From positions 1 to 64,000 of the forward strand of contig JBCCJI010000017.1 in the NCBI GenBank assembly GCA_039027855.1: a stretch of DNA of 64,000 nt, in the 5' to 3' direction. Below the pieces are notes generated by a model. The model made no database searches. It saw only the letters and a list, made by a program, of their open reading frames with translations, and was not told the origin of the DNA. A program made the translations under genes and the position numbers. Numbering within the stretch: position 1 is the first letter of the stretch; the number at the start of each line of letters is the position of its first letter. Shown here piece by piece: positions 58,801 to 64,000 of this stretch. This stretch comes from Thermohalobaculum sp039027855 (GTDB taxonomy: Bacteria; Pseudomonadota; Alphaproteobacteria; Rhodobacterales; Rhodobacteraceae).

Positions 58801-61800
58801 ACCGTCTCCCCACCCTGCGAGAGGATGCCGATCGCATCGCGGCCTGCCACATCGACGGTGCCCTCGTTCCTGACCTCGCTGTGCAGCCCGGCCTCGATAC
58901 CGATGGTCCTCGGGTCGTCCGTCGCGGTGTTTGTCACCGTGACGGTGCCGGTATTGGTGATCGTCACCTCGGTATCGGTTGCCTGGTTGTCGCCGCTGGT
59001 GATCCCGATGGCGAGCTCCGAATCCGTCGCGGTGACGGTCACCGAGCCACTGTTCGTGATCTCGCTTTCGTTCAGCAGGTTCTCGACATCGATGCCGATC
59101 AGTTCGCGCGCTGAGGTGGTGCTGTTGCTGACCTCGACCGAACCGCTGTTCTCGATGACGGTCGGCGCGTCGCTCTCCCCGCCATCGAAAGGCGAGACGT
59201 CGATGCCGACGAGGAAGTTCCGCCCGGTCACCGTCAGCGCCCCGGCATTGGTCAGCGCGCTCTGGACGGTGCCCTCGATACCGGCGCTGCCGTTGCTTTC
59301 GGCGTTGCCCGTGATCGCGCCGCCGGCGGCATTCGTGAAACTGTCCGCCTGGTCCAGCGCGACGATGTTGTCGAAGAGACCCGTCGATGACAGCGTCGCG
59401 TTGTTGATGAGATCGAGGGCGACATCCTGAAAATTCAGGCCGCGCAGATTGCTTAACGCAGGATCGCCAAGCGCGGTGATATCGTCGTTGATGACCACCT
59501 CGCCCGTGCCGCCGACCACCAGCGGCAGCGTCAGGGTACCGCCACCGGTCACCGCCACCTGCAGCGTGGTATCGGCGCCGAGCGCGACGGCCGCCGCGTT
59601 CTCGGGAGTGTTGCCCGCCGGCTCATTGGCAAAGGACCCGTCGGTATTGAACACGGCCGTGGCATCGGTGTCGGAGAACAGGCCAAGCGCCGTGGGATTG
59701 TTGACCTGCCCGGTCAACTGCCCGTTTCCGGCGACGTCGGTCAGGAAGATGCCGCCACTGCCGAACATATCGACCGAGCCGTTGATCTGGCCGGCATTCA
59801 GCACAGCGCCGCCGAACTCCAGCTCGATCGATCGGCCAGTGCCGGTGATCGTGCCGGTCTGCGTGTTCAGGATCACCGGGTTCGAGCCGGAGGCGAAGAT
59901 CCCCAGCCCCGACGTGCCGGTGATGCTGCCGTTGTTGGTGAACAGCGTCTCGCTGCCGAAGATCTCGGCACCGCGCGGCGCCGAGACCGTGCCGTCGTTC
60001 TCCACCTGCAGGAACTGCTCGAAGGTGACCCCGCGCTGCACCGTGCCCGAGAGAACCGCAAGCCCCGCCGTCGAGCCGCTGCCGGGCACCGCGATGTCGG
60101 CCTCGTTGGTCAGCCTACCCTGACCATATAGCGCCATCCCGAAGGGCAGCGGGGCAGGTGACGTCGTGGTGATGTCGGCGCCAGAGCCCGCGCCGAACAC
60201 ACCGACCCGCTCGAACGGCGTGCCATCGAGGGCGTCGGTGCCGAAATCCACCGTCTCGCTCCCCGTGGCGAACACGCCAAGCGCATCGTCTCCCTGCCCA
60301 GGATCGACCGTCACATTCAACGCCGATCCGACCGCGGTCGCGAACATGTCGTCACCGTCGTCGAGGAAAACGGTGCCAGTGACCGTGCCGTTATTGGCAA
60401 AGATCTCGGTGCCTTCACCGCCAAGGAAAGCCGTGCCCGTCCCGCCGCTGATCGTGCCGCCGTTGGCGTTGGTGACGGAGAAGAACAGCGGGAAGCCGAA
60501 CTCTTCAACATTGCTGAAATCAATCGCCGGGCCATCGCTCGCGCTGATCGTGCCGCCGTCGTTGAAGATCGTGTTGGTATCGCCGAAATCGTTCACCGTG
60601 ATCGCGGCGCCGCCCGCGCCCGTCGCGCTGATGGTCCCGGTGTTGGTCACGACGCCATCACGCCCAAGTTCGATCGCGACGCCCATCGTCCCGCTGGCTT
60701 CGATCAGCCCCTCATTGGTGATGTCATCGCTGTTCAGGCTGGCTGCCTGACCGTTCTCGCCGCTCGCCAGAATGCGACCGGTCGCGCGGTTGGTAAGGGT
60801 CGTCTGGTTGCTGCTGTCGAACCCAATGCCGCCGGGCCCAGTGTTCGAGATCGTGCCCTCGTTGACGATCACGTTGTCGACGTCGCGCGATAGCACGGCG
60901 ATGCCGCGCTCGCCGGTGCTCACGATGGTCCCGGTGTTGGTGAAGGCGTTACCACCGCCCCGAAGCTCCACCGCCTCGGCAACCAGACCCTCGGCGCGGA
61001 TCGTGCCGCTGTTGGTGAGCTCGTTGCTCGCGCCGACCGAGAGGGTAGCGGCCCCCTGACCGAGCGTTTCGATCAGACCGCTATTGACGACCGTGTTCGG
61101 CAGAAACTCACCATTGATGAACAGCGCTTCGGCATCCTGGCCTTCGGTGCGCATCGTCCCCGAATTGACAAAAGTGCTGTCGTTCGCGGTCGTCTCGCGA
61201 AAGATGTCGGCGCGAAAGCCGGTCGTCTCGATCAGGCCGGCATTGTTCAGCGAGACGCCGCGCGCTTCCGTGAAGGTGAAGGCGAAGACGTCGGTTGCGA
61301 CACCGTTCGACCGGATCTCCCCGTCGACGCCGATCTCGAACTGGGTGTTCGGTGCGGCGAAGATCAGCGGCGGAATATCGAGAAGCCCGGTGTTGTCCTG
61401 GTTCGAGATGATCAGGCCATTGACCACGAGCCGGCCGCCACGCTGCATCTCGATGGCGCGATCGCCCGGATCGGCGGCCGTGATCTGCCCGGTCTCGCCG
61501 ACCGTGACCGTGCTGCCCGTTCCGATGAGAAGACCGATGATCTGCAGCCCGCCGGCCTGCCCCACGGTGGTCAAGAGGCCGTCGATGGTGACCTGCGAGT
61601 CGTCTCCGGTGGTCACCAAACCGAAGCTTGGCCCAAAGCCTGCAGCATTCGTGGCGTTGATCTCGGCGCCGTCTGGCAGGGTAATGGTGAGATTGTCCGC
61701 GCCCGACGTATTCACGCCGTCGCCATCGACACCGGCGCAAGTAATCGCGCCACCATCGGCCACCGGATCTGGTGCGCACTGGGCATGGGCCGAGCCGCCA

Positions 61801-61871
61801 CCAGAGGCCACACCAAGCAATAGAAAAGCCACGCCGCAGGTAACATCGCCAGTTCGAAACAAGAGACGCAT
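55860..61871 (-). CDS. Large autotransporter (type V secretion) protein
   Basis: 2003 residues. A signal peptide (DVTCGVAFLLLGVASGGGSAH) is followed by a passenger of some 1400 residues rich in N-T/G repeats (NSGTIRAEG, NTGTISATG, TNSGTITVSGDNAQAL type), predicted to form a beta-helix. An autochaperone-like region and a C-terminal barrel of about 270 residues follow (DFGVWVSGAGVSASRDGG to GIARVMFEF, ending in Phe). It would be displayed at or released from the outer membrane. Adhesin-type function is likely. The ATG at 61871 follows GAGGG. A promoter and palindrome lie upstream. Confidence 0.9.
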   Translation of the reverse strand: MRLLFRTGDVTCGVAFLLLGVASGGGSAHAQCAPDPVADGGAITCAGVDGDGVNTSGADNLTITLPDGAEINATNAAGFGPSFGLVTTGDDSQVTIDGLLTTVGQAGGLQIIGLLIGTGSTVTVGETGQITAADPGDRAIEMQRGGRLVVNGLIISNQDNTGLLDIPPLIFAAPNTQFEIGVDGEIRSNGVATDVFAFTFTEARGVSLNNAGLIETTGFRADIFRETTANDSTFVNSGTMRTEGQDAEALFINGEFLPNTVVNSGLIETLGQGAATLSVGASNELTNSGTIRAEGLVAEAVELRGGGNAFTNTGTIVSTGERGIAVLSRDVDNVIVNEGTISNTGPGGIGFDSSNQTTLTNRATGRILASGENGQAASLNSDDITNEGLIEASGTMGVAIELGRDGVVTNTGTISATGAGGAAITVNDFGDTNTIFNDGGTISASDGPAIDFSNVEEFGFPLFFSVTNANGGTISGGTGTAFLGGEGTEIFANNGTVTGTVFLDDGDDMFATAVGSALNVTVDPGQGDDALGVFATGSETVDFGTDALDGTPFERVGVFGAGSGADITTTSPAPLPFGMALYGQGRLTNEADIAVPGSGSTAGLAVLSGTVQRGVTFEQFLQVENDGTVSAPRGAEIFGSETLFTNNGSITGTSGLGIFASGSNPVILNTQTGTITGTGRSIELEFGGAVLNAGQINGSVDMFGSGGIFLTDVAGNGQLTGQVNNPTALGLFSDTDATAVFNTDGSFANEPAGNTPENAAAVALGADTTLQVAVTGGGTLTLPLVVGGTGEVVINDDITALGDPALSNLRGLNFQDVALDLINNATLSSTGLFDNIVALDQADSFTNAAGGAITGNAESNGSAGIEGTVQSALTNAGALTVTGRNFLVGIDVSPFDGGESDAPTVIENSGSVEVSNSTTSARELIGIDVENLLNESEITNSGSVTVTATDSELAIGITSGDNQATDTEVTITNTGTVTVTNTATDDPRTIGIEAGLHSEVRNEGTVDVAGRDAIGILSQGGETVTNSGTITVSGDNAQALLIDTQAADLINSGVIEVTTGTNSEALVISRTATITNRSGGIIRGVDTAIAATSEFDRLSDRLTIINEAGALIEGETVISGGRQYDITQGGTIIGDVLLGSLDDRFAAAAGSAMTGDLSLGSGDDTVILPTGATLTGDVDTGRGDDRVELGDGAISGQLLLGEGADSVQLDTPDIATDIDGGSGLDTALFEQATGSEALSLAAVFSAVERFEQRGGVTVTVSDDGRGDFESYRIEGGALIADGDLSGLSAELANGALLGGDGRVGDVVADMSTIDPGGVPALGSLASSGDVTFLPGSTFRIDASQTSADFLDIEGAADLSGGTVSVFIDGPITTPVTHTILRADGGLASSAFLAVLDDSAFLTSTLSYDTSSVFLTLTPDDDPPGGTLNIVEQTVQVTGDPVVNAQTVSRTVAQAFVVPDGGGTVVVQLTEAGGSVVIGEVAGTAIDTGSASAIGVLDAGTAPAGVTAPPLTVVDPDGLTSSGPVGVPVTVRREDGLVTTTSASITVTPVGDAVVQAPPNPTSCAQVTVLSGTATCTVTTTETTSETATDVTFLDEAVVTELPLRSLLDTFADVPAVVAALTPLLPNELTLTDLTPNQDAVGRNLNALAASGALTGTALEPVFDTLSALEGEALAAALDQLHPEPYDAWTEAGIEAATRWHDRVRARLAAMAPLGKTGGEPVAGQDFGVWVSGAGVSASRDGGRSNIDPDYTAFDVQIGIDALVAENVIVGASGAFSRTDIDVDSRANGDLTVFEGGLYAAYIDGPLMVNAGAAVGRASGDITRRVSFEGISERPKADVDWTQFSLHAEASWRQPVGPATLRPFAGIELVHWSGYDVTEKNGGAVALEVDRDSDTRVTSHLGLEVAGDIALDGVVLSPRASLAWQHHLSGADRDVDARFTAAPSGSPGFTAEAETDRNAAAVSVGLDARFDLGDMTLSVGAAYDGVISGNQNSHAGIARVMFEF

Positions 61872-61933
61872 TCCAAAACCCTCTTACGCACCAACGCCCG
61901 GTCTCAATCGACCTCACCATAAACCCGCAACGA

Positions 61934-61962
61934 AGCGTAAAACTGGCGGATACCCTCGTCAA
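61934..61962 (-). promoter_or_regulatory. Sigma-70-type promoter of the autotransporter gene
   Basis: On the minus strand TTGACG, exactly 17 nt, TACGCT, followed about 60 nt later by the ATG. Good -35, moderate -10, optimal spacing. Confidence 0.6.
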
Positions 61963-61980
61963 ACAATGTTTTTTTAGAAA

Positions 61981-61999
61981 TGACGAAATCATTTCGTCA
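61981..61999. promoter_or_regulatory. Perfect palindrome upstream of autotransporter promoter
   Basis: TGACGAAA-TCA-TTTCGTCA, 8-bp perfect arms. It lies 18 nt upstream of the -35, a typical place for an activator site, in an AT-rich patch unlike its surroundings. Confidence 0.55.
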
Positions 62000-62285
62000 C
62001 AAACCCAGCAATCACCGAATGATGCCTGCAATCCACCAAGACCAGCGACGGTCCAGTTCTGGCGATAAGCCGTTCGATTGTCCAGAAATGGCACTGTCTT
62101 CGGCGCACCGCTGCCAGCGCGCGCGCCAGAGGCGTAAAGCACCGAAATCCTGCAGCATTCGACCGGTGTTTAGGGGCTGCTGACGGATAAGGTGACGCCG
62201 GCATGGCGGCATGGCCGTCCGCTGCCATGAGATGCAGCGCCCGAGGGGCGGTGTTAGGGCCCTGATCAAGAGAGGAGGCCGTGCC

Positions 62286-63266
62286 ATGAGCCGCAACGAG
62301 GGCGAGCGCCCGACCACCCACGACGCTGCCGAGGACAGGCGGAACCTCGATATCCTGATCTACGTGAACGGCGCCCTCGTGCCACGGGCCGAGGCCAAGA
62401 TCTCCGTCTATGATTCAGGCTTCCTGCTCGGCGACGGCATGTGGGAGGGGATGCGGCTGCACAACGGCCAGTGGGCGTTCTTCGATGCCCATATGGACCG
62501 GCTGTTCGAAAGCCTGCACGCCGTCTCAATCGATATCGGGATGGACCGGGCCGGGGTGCTCGAGGCGCTCAACCGCACGGCCGAGGCCAATGGCATCACC
62601 ACCGACGCGCATTGCCGTCTGATGGTGACACGCGGGATCAAGACGCGGCCCTTCCAGCATCCCTCGCTGTCGCAAAGCGGGCCCACGGTGGTGATCATCG
62701 TGGAGCATTCCACCCCGTCAGGCGCCGTCTGGGAACGTGGCGTGCGCCTTGCCACCGTCCCCCAGGTGCGCGGCCTGCCGATGAGCCAGGATGCCAAGTA
62801 CAACAGCCACTCCAAGCTGAACTGCGTGCTCGCCTGCCTGCAGGCCGAACAGGCCGGCGCCGACGAGGGGCTGATGCTGGACCCGCATGGCTTTGTGAAC
62901 ACCACCAATGCCTGCAATTTCTTCATCGTGCGCAAGGGCATGGTTTGGACCTCGACGGGCGATTACTGCATGAACGGCGTGACGCGGGCGAACGTGATCC
63001 GCCTCTGTCGCGACAACGCGATCCCGGTCTCTGAGCGGAACTACTCGCTGTTCGACACCTATGGCGCGGACGAGGCGTTTTTGACTGGCAGTTTCGGGGG
63101 CCTGACCCCGGTCAGCGAGATCGACGGCAGGCGCATCGGTAGTGGTCCGAGCGGCCAAGGGAGCACGGGCAGCATCACCACCACGGGCGGCCCGAGCGGC
63201 CCAGTGACACGCCGGCTGAGCGCGCTTTATGCCGATCTCGTGCGCGCCGATACGGGCGCGGCCTGA
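62286..63266 (+). CDS. Class IV (branched-chain or D-amino acid type) aminotransferase
   Basis: About 326 residues. ISVYDSGFLLGDGMWEGMR near the N terminus, MVTRGIKTRP, a PLP lysine region (DAKYNSHSKLNCVLAC), then GFVNTTNACNFFIV and MNGVTRANVIRLC belong to the class IV aminotransferases. The near-C-terminal GRRIGSG...GPVTRRLSALY part contains a 20-residue low-complexity insertion. The ATG at 62286 follows GGAGG. Its stop overlaps the next gene by 1 nt (TGATG), so the two are coupled. Branched-chain versus D-amino-acid specificity cannot be fixed. Confidence 0.85.
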   Translation: MSRNEGERPTTHDAAEDRRNLDILIYVNGALVPRAEAKISVYDSGFLLGDGMWEGMRLHNGQWAFFDAHMDRLFESLHAVSIDIGMDRAGVLEALNRTAEANGITTDAHCRLMVTRGIKTRPFQHPSLSQSGPTVVIIVEHSTPSGAVWERGVRLATVPQVRGLPMSQDAKYNSHSKLNCVLACLQAEQAGADEGLMLDPHGFVNTTNACNFFIVRKGMVWTSTGDYCMNGVTRANVIRLCRDNAIPVSERNYSLFDTYGADEAFLTGSFGGLTPVSEIDGRRIGSGPSGQGSTGSITTTGGPSGPVTRRLSALYADLVRADTGAA

Positions 63267-63979
63267 TGCGGGTCGTGATGTGGTCGGGTCCGCGAAACCT
63301 CTCGACGGCGATGATGCGGAGCTTCGGCAACCGTGCCGACACCGATGTCGTCGATGAGCCGTTCTACGCCGCGTATCTCGCGCTCACGGGCACCCAGCAC
63401 CCCATGCGCGAGGAGATCCTGGCCGCGCATGAGCCGGACTGGCGGAAGGTCGCCGAGAGCTGTGCCGCGCCGGCACCCGCCGGGCGCATCCGCTATGAGA
63501 AGCACATGACCCACCATATGGTCGCGCCGATCTTGCTCGACTGGATGTCGGGTGCCGCCGTTGCCTTCCTGATCCGTAATCCGCGCGAGGTTGCCGCCAG
63601 TTACGCCGCCAAGCGCGCGGATTTCACGCCGGCCGATCTCGGCATCGAGCGGCAGGCGGCGCTGTTCGACGCGACGACGGCGATGCTCGGCTATTGCCCG
63701 CCGGTGGTGGATGCGGCGGATATCCGGCGGGCGCCCGCTCGGACCCTCGCGAAGCTCTGCCGCGCGCTTGGCCTCGCCTTCGACACCGCGATGCTCGCCT
63801 GGCCGCCCGGCCCGCGCGCGACCGATGGTGTGTGGGCCGCGCATTGGTACGCCGCGGTCAACGCCTCGACCGGCTTCACGCCGCACGACGCCCCGGCACC
63901 GACGCTTGACCCGGCGCTGGAGCGCTTGGTTGCTCCGCTCATGCCGCACTACGACCGGCTTGCCCAACACGCCCTGTGA
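63266..63979 (+). CDS. Sulfotransferase-family-like protein
   Basis: 237 residues. SGPRNLSTAMMRSFGNR near the N terminus is a PAPS-binding-like loop of the sulfotransferase/kinase P-loop fold and AVAFLIRNPREVAASYAAK is the matching second motif. The protein is shorter than typical sulfotransferases. It is coupled to the aminotransferase gene by a 1-nt overlap. The acceptor substrate is unknown; the pair may act together on an amino-acid-derived compound. Confidence 0.8.
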   Translation: MRVVMWSGPRNLSTAMMRSFGNRADTDVVDEPFYAAYLALTGTQHPMREEILAAHEPDWRKVAESCAAPAPAGRIRYEKHMTHHMVAPILLDWMSGAAVAFLIRNPREVAASYAAKRADFTPADLGIERQAALFDATTAMLGYCPPVVDAADIRRAPARTLAKLCRALGLAFDTAMLAWPPGPRATDGVWAAHWYAAVNASTGFTPHDAPAPTLDPALERLVAPLMPHYDRLAQHAL

Positions 63980-64000
63980 TGAAGGGCGATCGCTCGGTGC

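Larger units (their letters stand above)
61872..62285. other. Divergent region, autotransporter / aminotransferase
   Basis: About 410 bp with an AT-rich core (61960-62000) holding the autotransporter promoter and a palindrome. The right half near 62200-62280 should contain the aminotransferase promoter, not recognised. Confidence 0.5.

Overview
The window is about 64 kb of GC-rich DNA, densely packed with genes on both strands. Codon use, gene families and gene order point to an alphaproteobacterium of the Rhodobacterales (Roseobacter/Paracoccaceae type). Supporting signs are hisC followed by tyrA-type dehydrogenase, DUF2125, the TrgA family, ChrR-type cupins, a DddL-like DMSP lyase (which suggests a marine lifestyle), a GTTC-N7-GTTC SOS box, and two cobalamin-dependent ribonucleotide reductases. 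No rRNA, tRNA, CRISPR array or intact mobile element was found. The only mobile-element trace is the 5' end of an IS481-type transposase at the left edge.

Layout. 1-0.44 kb: IS481 remnant, a palindromic repeat and a terminator. 0.4-6.4 kb: an AAA ATPase, hisC, a tyrA-type dehydrogenase, a 2OG-Fe(II)-oxygenase-like protein and an unrecognised protein. 6.4-12.1 kb: a methyltransferase lacking its N-terminal part, DUF2125, a ChaC-like cyclotransferase, a LysM/solute-binding protein and an NfeD/SPFH membrane pair. 12.3-14.9 kb: an MscS-type channel. 15.0-18.4 kb: a short class II ribonucleotide reductase with a downstream unknown gene, behind a perfect SOS box. 18.6-21.9 kb: rluB-like, tadA, a UbiH-type hydroxylase and a 37-residue membrane protein. 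22.0-26.5 kb: a second, long class II ribonucleotide reductase with a 62-residue partner and NrdR-like boxes upstream. 26.5-34.8 kb: GNAT, sulfurtransferase, DddL-like lyase, AlaX-like editing protein, an MscK-like channel, cysK and a GGCT-Nudix fusion.

34.8-45.0 kb is a block whose members resemble the RpoE-ChrR singlet-oxygen regulon of Rhodobacter sphaeroides: a ChrR-like cupin, DUF6134, a short-chain dehydrogenase, an MFS transporter, a TrgA-like protein, a CFA-synthase-like methyltransferase, DUF1365, an amine-oxidase-like flavoprotein and a photolyase. The ChrR-like protein has lost both cysteines of the anti-sigma zinc site. 45.2-53.8 kb: a coiled-coil protein, an EutA-like Asp/Glu-racemase-fold protein, a BrkB-type membrane protein, a YnjBCD-type ABC transporter, SnoaL, DUF1643 and GNAT. 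54.2-61.9 kb: a cupin, an RraA-like protein, a truncated hydrolase and a 2003-residue autotransporter with a recognisable promoter and operator-like palindrome. 62.3-64.0 kb: a class IV aminotransferase overlapping a sulfotransferase-like gene.

The main points for follow-up are the SOS-box class II reductase operon beside an NrdR-box class II reductase, the cysteine-less ChrR paralogue within its apparent regulon, and a three-copy dispersed palindromic repeat.
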